Assembly (NCBI RefSeq): GCF_011605345.1
Contig: NZ_JAAOXM010000001.1
Coordinates: 248,001-312,000, forward strand
Length of the DNA stretch: 64,000 nt
DNA from: Burkholderia sp. D-99
GTDB lineage: Bacteria; Pseudomonadota; Gammaproteobacteria; Burkholderiales; Burkholderiaceae
Direction of reading: 5' to 3'
Part shown: positions 26,863-35,559 of the stretch, piece by piece
Layout: each line of letters starts with the position of its first letter
Numbering within the stretch: the stretch's first letter is position 1
Program-made: the position numbers and the translations under genes
The notes under the pieces: generated by a model
Seen by the model: only the letters and a program-made list of their open reading frames with translations
Database searches by the model: none
Told to the model about the DNA's origin: nothing

Positions 26863-26894
26863 AAGCGCTAATGCTCTGCAGAGGATTAGCGCTT
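26863..26894. repeat. 32-bp near-perfect palindrome
   Basis: AAGCGCTAAT and ATTAGCGCTT flank a centre that contains CTCTGCAGAG; only one symmetric pair of the 32 positions mismatches (G opposite G). On the minus strand the right side is followed by TTTT, so it may end transcripts coming from the oxidase operon. It also has the size of a recombinase crossover site and lies 77 bp from an integrase remnant. Confidence 0.7.
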
Positions 26895-26984
26895 ATCTTG
26901 GTCAGCCCCTTGTTCACGGTTGCGTCGGTCACAGGACGTTGTTTCCCCCTCCTTGAACAAGCGGGGCATGTGAGACTTCTTCTT

Positions 26985-27269
26985 TCAGTCTGAAACGTCC
27001 TGCACGGTCTTCCTGCCGACGATCTCCCAGAGCAGATCGATATCGAGCGCCTGCTTGGCGACGAGCAACTTCAGACGATGGTTCTCGTCCTCCAACTGTT
27101 CGACGCGTCTGGCGTCCGCAGCATCCACGCGGCCGAACCTGGCACGCCAGGTGTCGAGGACATCATCCGAAATGCCATATGCGCGATACAGCTTGTTAGC
27201 CGTCGGACCAACCTCGGTCTGTTCAGGAATTGTGTTGATCTGTTCTTCGTTGATTCCATGCTTGTTCAT
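26985..27269 (-). CDS. orphan IS3 OrfA-like protein
   Basis: This 94-residue protein resembles the second half of an IS3/IS911 OrfA. YGISDDVLDTWRARFG is the end of the helix-turn-helix part, and VEQLEDENHRLKLLVAKQAL is the leucine-zipper-like coiled coil. The N-terminus (MNKHGINEEQ) is not that of a standard OrfA and no OrfB follows. It is intact with its own stop, 70 bp downstream of the GMC oxidase gene on the same strand, and may be co-transcribed. It is either a remnant or a captured DNA-binding or dimerising protein. Confidence 0.65.
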   Translation of the reverse strand: MNKHGINEEQINTIPEQTEVGPTANKLYRAYGISDDVLDTWRARFGRVDAADARRVEQLEDENHRLKLLVAKQALDIDLLWEIVGRKTVQDVSD

Positions 27270-27339
27270 GTCCGCTCAGTCTCCATGCCATACCGACCCA
27301 TCGATCAGTGACGTATTTCAAAGGCACAACATGCGTGAC

Positions 27340-28977
27340 TCATGCAGTATTGACCGAGAACGATTTGAGTTGCCCCGGAATGGCTTGCCTGGTTCCGTGG
27401 AGCATTGAAGAAGAGATTTTCTCGGCCAGCATAATCACAGGCGAATTGAGGTTCGCGGACGGTATTGTCGGAAATATCGAGGCATCGACTACCCGGACTC
27501 GCTCAATGCCAATCACGCGCCCCTCCGAATCCGTAACCTTCCCCATGCGCAATGTGCAGGACGGGTGGTAATTGGATTCCGCCGTTGCTTTTGCCCATGC
27601 CAGAATTTCCGCGTCGCTGCGCGCTTTCGAAACGTCGCCTGCCTCTCCCAGAATCATTTTGGCAATGGCAGGCTGGCTCATGATTTCTCGCATGTTCTTG
27701 ACCGCTTTAATCGCCAGCCTTTTGTCATGTTCTGAAGTCAGATAATCGAAGCTGAATGCAGGCATGGCCAACGGGTCTGCGGAGTGCAACCATACCCGAC
27801 CGACGCTGGTTGGGCGTTGCAAGCTCAACGAGCAGTGATATCCCGGATTGATGCGTATCGCATCGTGCCCGAAGTAAGGTCGGAAAGCAACGCACTCCAT
27901 CTGAATATCCGGGCGCCCGGAGCCGTCGGTTGAAATCATGGCGCCGGCTTCAAACAGATTGGAGGCGCCAAGCCCCCGGCGTGTCAGGATCCATTGCGCC
28001 CCGATTATCGGGCGGCGGGGCAGGGACAACTCGCGGGCCATCGAATCGTGCTCGTTCCTGACATGCCAGTCGATAACGAGGGCCGTGTGATCGGATAAAC
28101 CTTGGCCAACCTCCGGATGATGGGCAACCGGTGAAATGCGATGCTTGCGGAGTTCGTTTGCATCTCCGATCCCCGAAAGCATCAGTAATTGCGGGGACAT
28201 CAACGCGCCCGCACAAAGAATCGCCTCTCGTCCTACGGAGATGCGGTGATTCCTGTTCAGCCGTGTTGCCTCGACGGCAACGCAAGTCGTGCCCGAAAAC
28301 AGCAATCGTGTCACCCTTGTATGCAACATGACGTCGAGGTTGGGCATGGGATGCTGCCGCAAATAAGCGTAAGAAGCGTTCATACGCCGACCGTTGCCGA
28401 TATTGCGCTGGATTCGATGCATGCCTGCTTGCTTCTCCCCGTTATGATCCGGATTCAGCGCATGCCCGGCTTGCTGCCCCGCCTCGAGAAATGCCTCAAA
28501 CAACCGGTTTCTGCATTGTGCCCTCTCGACCTTGATCGGACCGCTTCCTCCTCTCCAGAGATTCTCGCCATCTTCGAACGTTTCCGTTTTTTTGAAGAAT
28601 GGAAGAACATCCTTGTATTCCCATCCAGCTACACCGAGATTGGACCAGCCATCATAGTCCTCCGCATTGCCGCGCATCCAGTTCATCCCGTTTACCGATG
28701 ACGATCCGCCCAGCACACGGCCTCGCGGTTCGTAAATACGTTCCGGGTAATCATCCGAAAACAATTTCCAATTTGTCTTGTCGCTAAGCAACGGCAGTCC
28801 CATCGCACCAGGCATTACGATGCCGAGATTGATATCCGATCCGCCGACCTCGATGAGCAAGATTCTCAGCGATGGATTTTCGGCCAATCGACCGGCGACT
28901 GTGCTGCCAGCTGATCCGGATCCGACAACGACGTAGTCGTAGCCATCGATCGCTGGCTCTGAAACGATGTTCAACAT
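27340..28977 (-). CDS. GMC-family oxidoreductase (choline-dehydrogenase-like)
   Basis: This 545-residue FAD enzyme has the dinucleotide motif VVGSGSAGS at residues 18-25, the GMC signature GRVLGGSSSVNGM near 86, and the active-site region YHPSCTLRMG with NLNSPVIMLAEK near the C-terminus, which supply the catalytic His and Asn. GMC enzymes oxidise alcohols to aldehydes. The aldehyde dehydrogenase gene lies 22 bp upstream on the same strand, giving a two-step alcohol-to-acid route under a divergent LysR. Choline is unlikely to be the only option; the substrate is unknown. Codon use is more AT-rich than in the flanking chromosome. Confidence 0.9.
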   Translation of the reverse strand: MLNIVSEPAIDGYDYVVVGSGSAGSTVAGRLAENPSLRILLIEVGGSDINLGIVMPGAMGLPLLSDKTNWKLFSDDYPERIYEPRGRVLGGSSSVNGMNWMRGNAEDYDGWSNLGVAGWEYKDVLPFFKKTETFEDGENLWRGGSGPIKVERAQCRNRLFEAFLEAGQQAGHALNPDHNGEKQAGMHRIQRNIGNGRRMNASYAYLRQHPMPNLDVMLHTRVTRLLFSGTTCVAVEATRLNRNHRISVGREAILCAGALMSPQLLMLSGIGDANELRKHRISPVAHHPEVGQGLSDHTALVIDWHVRNEHDSMARELSLPRRPIIGAQWILTRRGLGASNLFEAGAMISTDGSGRPDIQMECVAFRPYFGHDAIRINPGYHCSLSLQRPTSVGRVWLHSADPLAMPAFSFDYLTSEHDKRLAIKAVKNMREIMSQPAIAKMILGEAGDVSKARSDAEILAWAKATAESNYHPSCTLRMGKVTDSEGRVIGIERVRVVDASIFPTIPSANLNSPVIMLAEKISSSMLHGTRQAIPGQLKSFSVNTA

Positions 28978-28999
28978 GGCACCCCCAATGTAGCGGCAA

Positions 29000-30451
29000 T
29001 CACGTTTTGTTCGAGGATCGACGCGCGTGCGCGGGCAGTTGCAGACTCTTTAGTTCGATGAACTCATGCATGCCGAAATCGCCGCACTCGCGGCCATTGC
29101 CGGATTGCTTGTAACCGCCCAATGGCGCCTCATAGCTGAATTCGCCGCCATTGATGGAGCAGGCGCCTGCCCGGATCCTCCTCGAAATGCCGATTGCGTC
29201 CTCGAGGGTTCCGGACCAGACAGCCGACGCCAATCCGTATGGCGAGTCATTGGCCATCAGAATGGCCTCCTCCAGCCGATCGTATGAAATCATGCAGAGG
29301 ACCGGACCGAAAATTTCCTCTTGCGCGATCGTCATCTTGTTGTGAACGTCGCGAAAGATCGTCGGTCGCACAAAGGCGCCTTTGTCGACGCCTTCGGGCA
29401 GATCCGGGCCACCGGTAACCAATCGGGCGCCTTCATCCAACCCTTTCTGGATGTAGTCGATGACGACCCCTCGCTGGTATCGGGTGCTCATCGGTCCCAT
29501 GTACGTCGCTTCATCCGCCGGGTTGCCGATCCTGATGCGTTCGGCGATCGTCTTTGCGATCACTACGGCCTCTTCGTACCGGGATCTCGGAATCAGCATG
29601 CGGGATAAGCAGACGCACGTCTGGCCGGAATTGATCATCACGTCTTCGACGCCGAACCGGATTGCGGCTTCGAGGTCTGCGCTTTCGGTGATGATGAAAG
29701 GACTCTTGCCGCCGAGCTCCAGGCAGACCCGCTTGATCGACCGGGCAGAAAGTTCCTGGATGCGGGCGCCAGTGACAGTCGATCCGGTAAAGGACACCAT
29801 ATCCGCGGCCGGGTGCGTGACCATCAGATCGCCGAGCACGCTGCCCTTGCCGGTCAACAGGTTGAAGACGCCGTCGGGGAGGCCGATCGAGTCGATAACC
29901 TCTGCAAGGACCAATCCTTGGAGCGGAGTGACGGACGACTCCTTGACCACGACCGTACATCCTGCGGCAAGGGCAGATCCGACTTTGGTCAGCAGCTGGA
30001 ACAACGGATAATTCCAGGGCGTAATGAGCGCGCACACGCCGACGGGCTCCCGGATGACCAATACATTGTCGACCTCCGTCGTCTCGTCCAGTATCGCGCT
30101 GCGCGCGGCAAAATTCCTGAACGCATCGATACAGGATGTCTGTATCTGTCGTGTAATGTTGATCGGGCAACCCATCGAGGCAGAGATGATGTTTGCCAGT
30201 TCCTCCCGGCGGCTTTGCAGCGCATCGTGGATTTTCACGATCCAGTCATGCCGTTCCCTGGATGTGGTTTGTGACCACGCGCCAAATGCTTGCTTTGCAG
30301 CGCGAAACGCTTCGTCCACATCTTCGGCGGTTGCATTGCATATCTCGGCGATGACTTCTTCGGTAGCCGGATCGATGACCGGGCTGAATCTGTTTCCATG
30401 CGGATAAACCCACGATCCGTTGATGAACAATTTATCGAAGCGCCGAATCAT
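29000..30451 (-). CDS. aldehyde dehydrogenase (NAD(P)+)
   Basis: This 483-residue ALDH has N147 (PWN) and K170 for substrate and cofactor, the Rossmann motif FTGSTVTG, E245 in LELGGK and catalytic C279 in SGQTC. All functional residues are present. It should oxidise the aldehyde made by the following GMC oxidase to an acid. It is first in the operon and reads away from a LysR gene, with a 208-bp shared promoter region. An AAGGAG ribosome site precedes the ATG. Confidence 0.92.
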   Translation of the reverse strand: MIRRFDKLFINGSWVYPHGNRFSPVIDPATEEVIAEICNATAEDVDEAFRAAKQAFGAWSQTTSRERHDWIVKIHDALQSRREELANIISASMGCPINITRQIQTSCIDAFRNFAARSAILDETTEVDNVLVIREPVGVCALITPWNYPLFQLLTKVGSALAAGCTVVVKESSVTPLQGLVLAEVIDSIGLPDGVFNLLTGKGSVLGDLMVTHPAADMVSFTGSTVTGARIQELSARSIKRVCLELGGKSPFIITESADLEAAIRFGVEDVMINSGQTCVCLSRMLIPRSRYEEAVVIAKTIAERIRIGNPADEATYMGPMSTRYQRGVVIDYIQKGLDEGARLVTGGPDLPEGVDKGAFVRPTIFRDVHNKMTIAQEEIFGPVLCMISYDRLEEAILMANDSPYGLASAVWSGTLEDAIGISRRIRAGACSINGGEFSYEAPLGGYKQSGNGRECGDFGMHEFIELKSLQLPAHARRSSNKT

Positions 30452-30659
30452 CAGGAAAACTCCTTCGTAAATCTATTGGAATGAAAGATTGATATTTTCT
30501 ATCGTCTTGCACCGTAACAACGCTAAGTCCACGATTTTTTCATGGCAAGGCTGAAAGATTCGCTGGCCGTGGAATGGTATTCTCTTTCTCCGGGTGGCAG
30601 GCACTCTGCGAGTTCGAAAAGTGCCTTGCGTTTTTAGCAAAATACGATCCGAGCAATCC

Positions 30660-31595
30660 ATGGACACTATCGCTGCAATTCGTCTGTTCTTTGAAGTTGC
30701 TGATATGGGGAGCTTCTCCGCGGTTGCGCGCACCCATCAGATCGCCATTTCTTCGATCACGCGTGTCATCAACCAGCTGGAGCGGAGCCTGGGCGCAACG
30801 TTGTTCATCCGCTCGACACGCCAGCTATCCCTAACCGAAGCCGGGTATCGGCTTCTGCAATCGCGTGGCCAGCTTGCGCAGCTGGCTGAGACGCTGAAGG
30901 CGATCAAAGGGGTTACGGAAGATATGTCGGGGAGGATGCGGATCACGGCTCCCGAGAATTTCGGGCGACGCTATTTAGTCGACATCATTCCGGCATTGCT
31001 TGATGAGTTTTCAGGGCTTGAGATAGAACTTGATCTTAGCGACGAATATCGCGACCTCGTAACCCAGGGTATTGATATGAGCATTCGAGTGGGTGAGGAT
31101 CAATCTTTGTCTCTGATTCAACATCAGCTCACTCCCAATACTCACGTGCTTTGCGCAAGTCCGAATTATTTGTCTCGGTACGGAGTGCCGAAAGAGGTTG
31201 GTGACTTGAAAAATCACCGTTGCATTAGGCATGAAATACTCGGCCTCGATAAGCACTGGGTATTTTCGGATGAGACTGGTGTGACTTACTTCCTTCCCGA
31301 GGGATCATTCTCGTCCAATCTGTCGGATGCAGTCATTTCTGCAGCGATTTCAAGTCAGGGAATCATTCTGATGCCATATTGGCTGGTTGGAGCCGAGCTG
31401 ATTGACGGAAGGCTTGCTCCGGTCATGGCGACCAGTTCCGCCAGACCTTTGCCGAAATATGGGGAGTGGCTTTATATTGCCTATCCCCCGCATAATCGCC
31501 ATTCGATCAAGGTTCAAACCGTAAAGGAGAGATTGATTGCGTTATTGTGTGACGTCGGATATCCGGCCGAAGCTGCTCCAGATATCCATCGCTGA
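30660..31595 (+). CDS. LysR-family regulator of the ALDH/GMC operon
   Basis: This 311-residue LTTR starts MDTIAAIRLFFEVADMGSF. The DNA-binding domain includes SAVARTHQIAISSITRVI and RSTRQLSLTEAG, and an effector domain follows. Its codon use is AT-rich even for the island (many ATT, TTG and AAT codons in the C-terminal half), pointing to foreign origin. The ATG is at the normal LTTR N-terminus; an upstream in-frame start lacks family residues. It probably controls the divergent dehydrogenase pair. Confidence 0.88.
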   Translation: MDTIAAIRLFFEVADMGSFSAVARTHQIAISSITRVINQLERSLGATLFIRSTRQLSLTEAGYRLLQSRGQLAQLAETLKAIKGVTEDMSGRMRITAPENFGRRYLVDIIPALLDEFSGLEIELDLSDEYRDLVTQGIDMSIRVGEDQSLSLIQHQLTPNTHVLCASPNYLSRYGVPKEVGDLKNHRCIRHEILGLDKHWVFSDETGVTYFLPEGSFSSNLSDAVISAAISSQGIILMPYWLVGAELIDGRLAPVMATSSARPLPKYGEWLYIAYPPHNRHSIKVQTVKERLIALLCDVGYPAEAAPDIHR

Positions 31596-31611
31596 TAATC
31601 CGCCCATCGCT

Positions 31612-32222
31612 GAGCGACAGGGGGCAACGCAGCGTTTTCGGAGCACGGTGCGAAGGCCGAAGCTCGATCACCTGTGACGCGTTGCTCGACGGTCCGGCCG
31701 GATCGAGGATGCCGTTGATCGCCGCATGTGCTCCCGAGTTGGCACGCTGGTAGATGCCGTCGACGTAGACCATCGTTCGTTTGGATACCGAATAGCCAAC
31801 CGTCGCGGCGATCCGGTGTGCGTGGTTATTTTCCGGTTCGGCATTGCCTTTCATGTACATGTGGCTTGTGCCGAACGACCACGCTGGTGTGATTTGCACA
31901 GAGCTGTGCTGCATAGGCTGTGCCGGCGGTCAGTGTATTTCGGATGGTGACGAAGTCGGCGACGGTGTATGCGGGACCCAGCACGTAGTGCGCACCGACG
32001 CCCCGGTTCCTGATCGCGATTTGCGGCGATCCGTCGAGCGAACCCGGATACTTCTTTTCGGTGTAGGTTGCACCGAGCCCGAACGGTCCTGCGGCGTAGT
32101 TCAGACGGAAGCTCATGGCGGCGTTCGAGCCGAATGATCCCGGTACGCCGCCTGGTGCATGGAGCACACCGAAAGACAGTCCCACAAAGATCTGAGATTC
32201 ATACTTGATAGAGTCGGCCGTT
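31612..32222 (-). pseudogene. porin C-terminal fragment, frameshifted
   Basis: Two overlapping frames together spell the second half of a general porin. The first has KYESQIFVGLSFGVLHAPGG and FGLGATYTEKKYPGS; the second, after a frame change near 31910, has GYSVSKRTMVYVDGIYQRAN. A further shift near 31680 leads to a GLRTV ending where GLRHRF is expected. The 5' half is missing because an IS3 relic abuts it. It cannot make a working channel. Confidence 0.85.
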
Positions 32223-32244
32223 GGTTCTGCTCCATTCGAACCAG

Positions 32245-32690
32245 CCGGGTGGGGCTCTGCGGAACGTTGAGCTTCTGAAATGCAGCTAGAGTCCGAGACA
32301 AATGGCGGGTTACTCCATGCGCCCGTGCAAACCACTCGGGCGTCAGGTAGTCGAGCGAGCTGTGGGACCGCTCGGAGTTGTACTCGATTCGCCACGATTC
32401 AATCAAGCTCCTCGCATGACGCATGGAGGCAAGTCAGCGCCCGTTGAAACTTTCGATGTGAGCATTTTGATTGGGCTTGGCCGGCCGGATGAACGACAGC
32501 GTTACACCGACCTGGTAAGCCCATGCATGCAGCACCTTGCCGGCTAACTTGCTGTGCCACCAGTAACAGCTGGCCTCCGAGAAGCCGTATCGGCGGCACA
32601 GATCCTTGATCGGGATACCTGCGTCTGACTTCCGCAGGAGGCCAATGATCTGCTCGTCGGTGAAACGTTTTTTGATGTCCAATCTCCTGG
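32245..32690 (-). pseudogene. internally deleted IS3-family transposase relic
   Basis: A TTG-started frame gives the OrfA N-terminus (DIKKRFTDEQIIGLLRKSDA, then LCRRYGFSEASCYWW) joined in frame to the OrfB C-terminus (TLSFIRPAKPNQNAHIESFN), which normally lies several hundred codons later. A TGA follows GR; beyond it, RHARSLIESWRIEYNSER and SSLDYLTPEWFA complete the OrfB end in another register. The catalytic core (DDE) is deleted. The relic truncates the porin gene beside it. Confidence 0.85.
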
Positions 32691-32891
32691 CTACGTGATT
32701 GGACGCTAAATCGGCGCGCTACTCGAATTAGGAGGGGCGTCGGTCCCATCTTGTTCGTTGCGCTTGTCGCGCCGTGCCACAAATCATGGTGATGGAGACA
32801 CCGCATTTCCTTGTCCCACCTCGCACGTTCGAATGCCCGTTGAATTTGAGCAAGCTCGAAAAGCCTGACGTGCTGTCTACCGCATACGCGT

Positions 32892-33821
32892 CTACCGTGA
32901 AACACCGTCCCTGAACTGACGCGGCTGCATGCCGTTGAAGCGCTTGAATGCGATCGAGAACGCGGCTTCCGATTGATAGCCTACCCGCCCGGCAATCCTG
33001 CCGACGGGTTGCGGCGTTTCCACCAGTAGTCGCTCGGCCTCCTGCATGCGAATGCGTGTGATGTAGCTGAATATCCCTTCGCCCAGTTCGCGCTGTGCGG
33101 CGGCGATCAGCCGGGAACGCGATGTTCCCGCAAGACTGGCAAGCGTCTCCAGTGTCCATGGCCGGGAGATATCTCGATGAAATTCGCGCAAGGCGGCGGC
33201 AACTCTGGAATGCCCTGACAACGAAATCCACGCGGGCAACAGCGGCATGTTCGAGGCGACGTAATGCCGGATGACGTTGATGACGACTAGCTCGGCCTGT
33301 CGCACCGCCACTGACCGAAATCCGGGGCGCTGGAACGTCAGTTCGTCCCGAATCGCCTCGATCGCGCGACACAGCCACACGGGCAATTGGTCGAAATTGA
33401 GGAGCAATACGTCGGGCAGCGCGTCGAATATCGCCGCACTGACGCTTTTTGCTGGTGCCATGCCCACGAAAAACGTCGACGTCACGCCCGTGTCTGGCGA
33501 TTCGCCAAAAGCGATGGACTGGAAACGATCAATCTTGGCGGGGTTGCGCAAATCGACAGGCTGGTTGGGACGTGTGAACAACGAGTCCTGAACGATATGC
33601 TCCCGCGCGCGCAAGATCAGGCAAACGCTCTTGTCGCGCAATGCGTTTCTCTCTCCTGACTCCGTCATGAGCAGGTTGCAAGTCGCGCCGGTGAAAACAT
33701 ACAGCGTAACCGGCCATATGCCTTCGGGCATATGCACCGCCCACGGGCTGCTCGATTGCGCCTCACCCGCTTCGATTTCTGCGAAACGGCAGGTATCGAG
33801 CGCAGCAGTTATCGGGTCCAT
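32892..33821 (-). CDS. AraC-family regulator (cupin_6 type)
   Basis: This 309-residue protein has an N-terminal cupin-like ligand domain and a C-terminal AraC helix-turn-helix pair: WTLETLASLAGTSRSRLIAA, then VGRIAGRVGYQSEAAFSIAF. The ATG beginning MDPITAALDT has GGAGT upstream; a longer frame adds 14 residues. It is divergent from the P450 gene (275 bp between), so it is the probable activator of the P450-ferredoxin-reductase cluster. It is intact, unlike several neighbours. Confidence 0.88.
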   Translation of the reverse strand: MDPITAALDTCRFAEIEAGEAQSSSPWAVHMPEGIWPVTLYVFTGATCNLLMTESGERNALRDKSVCLILRAREHIVQDSLFTRPNQPVDLRNPAKIDRFQSIAFGESPDTGVTSTFFVGMAPAKSVSAAIFDALPDVLLLNFDQLPVWLCRAIEAIRDELTFQRPGFRSVAVRQAELVVINVIRHYVASNMPLLPAWISLSGHSRVAAALREFHRDISRPWTLETLASLAGTSRSRLIAAAQRELGEGIFSYITRIRMQEAERLLVETPQPVGRIAGRVGYQSEAAFSIAFKRFNGMQPRQFRDGVSR

Positions 33822-34096
33822 TTCCGTACTCCATCCAACCCTGCATGTCATTGGGCCGAACATAGGATCATAAGAAGAACACTGCAGGCTGCCGTGCGCA
33901 ATCCGGAGATGTCCGTATCCGCCCGAGTGGGCCGCCGTCCATGCGGTGCTCTCGCAAAAGGAAACGAGTCCTTTAGATGGGCGCGACTAACCATACTCCC
34001 CACGGACCGAACGTGTATGCGCCTCGAAGCGAAGAAGACACCCGGCTGAGGCTCACACAGCACGGCGGATTGGCCACTCATTTCTGAAAAATACAG

Positions 34097-35317
34097 ATGC
34101 GCCCTCTCGATATCCCCGATCTGAAGTCGGCGGCATTCCTCGCCGACCGTTACCCCACCTACCGTGCGTTGCAGGCGGACTTTCCCCATTTCGCGGTCGA
34201 CATCAATGGCGAGCAGTGCATCGTCCTGACGCGATATAGCGACGTGGACGAGGTGCTACGCAACCCGCTTGCGTCCGTCCAACAGGCGCCGGGCGAGTTT
34301 CCCGAGCGCATCGGGAAAGGCGATGCCGCACGCTTCTATCGTGAATCGCTGCCGAACATCGATGCGCCGGATCACACACGTATTCGACGCATCGTCACCC
34401 CGGCCTTCAATCCGAAAACCGTCGCCAACATGCGCGGATGGGTCGAAAAAGTCATCGTTGACCATTTGGACAAGCTCGACGGCGAAAACGAGGTCGATTT
34501 TGTGGCGGACTTTGCCGACCCGGTTCCCGCTGAAATCGCCTGCAGGCTGCTGCATGTGCCGGTCTCGGACGCTCCCGAGCTTTTCGCGCAACAGCACGGA
34601 TTGAATGCGGTACTGAGTGTGTCGGACATCACGCCGGAACGTCTGGCGCAAGCGGATGCCTCCGCAACCTTTTACTACGAGTACATGGACGATGTCCTGG
34701 ACGCCCTCAAAGGCAAGCTTCCCGAAGATGACTTCGTCGGTGCCTTGATGGCGGCCGAAGGCGCGGACAACGGCCTGACCCGCTCCGAGTTGGTCACGAC
34801 GCTGATAGGCTTCCTGGTCGCGAGCTACCACACGACCAAGGTGGCGATGACCAACACGGTACTGGCTTTGCTCAATCACGGCAGCGAAAAGGCTCGCCTG
34901 ATGGCGAATCCAGACCTTGCGCGCGCGGCGTGGGAAGAGTCGCTGCGCTACGACGCTCCAGTCCATTTCGTGCATCGCTACGCGTCGGAGGCGATGACGG
35001 TCGGTGGCACGCCCGTCGAGAAGGGGAAACGTCTGCTGCTCGGACTGCACGCGGCGAGCCGTGATGAGGCCCGTTTCCCGGAGGCGAACCGCTTCGTGAT
35101 CGACCGGCCCGATAACCGGCATCTGGCATTCGCTGGCGGTGGTCATTTCTGTCTGGGATCCCAGCTCTCCCGTCTAGAGGGCGATGTGCTCCTGCGCTCG
35201 CTCTTTCAACGCTTCCCTGAGATGCGTTTGACGGAGTCGCACTTCGAGCGTGTGCCGGACCTGACCTTTCCGATGCTGCTGCGTATGACCGTTGCCCTTC
35301 GCGGCGCTGAAGGTTGA
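34097..35317 (+). CDS. cytochrome P450
   Basis: This 406-residue soluble bacterial P450 has the heme-binding loop FAGGGHFCLG with Cys352 as axial ligand and ExxR as E281-R284. The I-helix oxygen-activation motif is A-S-Y-H-T-T (242-247): the usual acidic residue before Thr is His245, and the usual Gly is Ser243. This is a departure from the AGxD/ET rule and may change proton delivery or chemistry. It heads a run of same-strand genes with ferredoxin, reductase, hydrolases and an outer-membrane channel. No CYP family is assigned and the substrate is unknown; hydroxylation or demethylation of a small hydrophobic compound is inferred. Confidence 0.92.
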   Translation: MRPLDIPDLKSAAFLADRYPTYRALQADFPHFAVDINGEQCIVLTRYSDVDEVLRNPLASVQQAPGEFPERIGKGDAARFYRESLPNIDAPDHTRIRRIVTPAFNPKTVANMRGWVEKVIVDHLDKLDGENEVDFVADFADPVPAEIACRLLHVPVSDAPELFAQQHGLNAVLSVSDITPERLAQADASATFYYEYMDDVLDALKGKLPEDDFVGALMAAEGADNGLTRSELVTTLIGFLVASYHTTKVAMTNTVLALLNHGSEKARLMANPDLARAAWEESLRYDAPVHFVHRYASEAMTVGGTPVEKGKRLLLGLHAASRDEARFPEANRFVIDRPDNRHLAFAGGGHFCLGSQLSRLEGDVLLRSLFQRFPEMRLTESHFERVPDLTFPMLLRMTVALRGAEG

Positions 35318-35325
35318 GATCGACC

Positions 35326-35559
35326 ATGCATCCAATCACCGTCCAGATACAGCGCGATATGTGCTGCGGATTCGGCAATTGCGCGGGCCTGTGTCCGCAG
35401 GTCTTTGCGCTCGATTACGACACGAACCGCGCACAACTCGTGCCTGACGCGCCGCTCGCGGACTATGTCACCCAAATCTCCCTGGCGGCGAGCGAATGTC
35501 CGACGCAGGCGATTCTGGTCCGCCAATCCGGCGGCGATGCGGGGGAACTCAATGCGTGA
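35326..35559 (+). CDS. small P450-type ferredoxin (3Fe-4S or 4Fe-4S)
   Basis: This 77-residue ferredoxin has cysteines at 13 (DMC), 14, 19, 23 (LCP) and 58 (ECP). The CX5C...CP layout is that of P450-partner ferredoxins with one cluster. Cys23, where Ala or another residue is common, could complete a 4Fe-4S cluster, so the cluster type is open. It begins 9 bp after the P450 stop and its 3' end overlaps the reductase start by 8 bp. It most likely passes electrons to the P450. Confidence 0.88.
   Translation: MHPITVQIQRDMCCGFGNCAGLCPQVFALDYDTNRAQLVPDAPLADYVTQISLAASECPTQAILVRQSGGDAGELNA

Noticed and set aside
32691..32891. Possible gene remnant next to the AraC gene
   Set aside because: Open frames in the minus strand are short and match nothing I recognise. 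The 201 bp are left unassigned.
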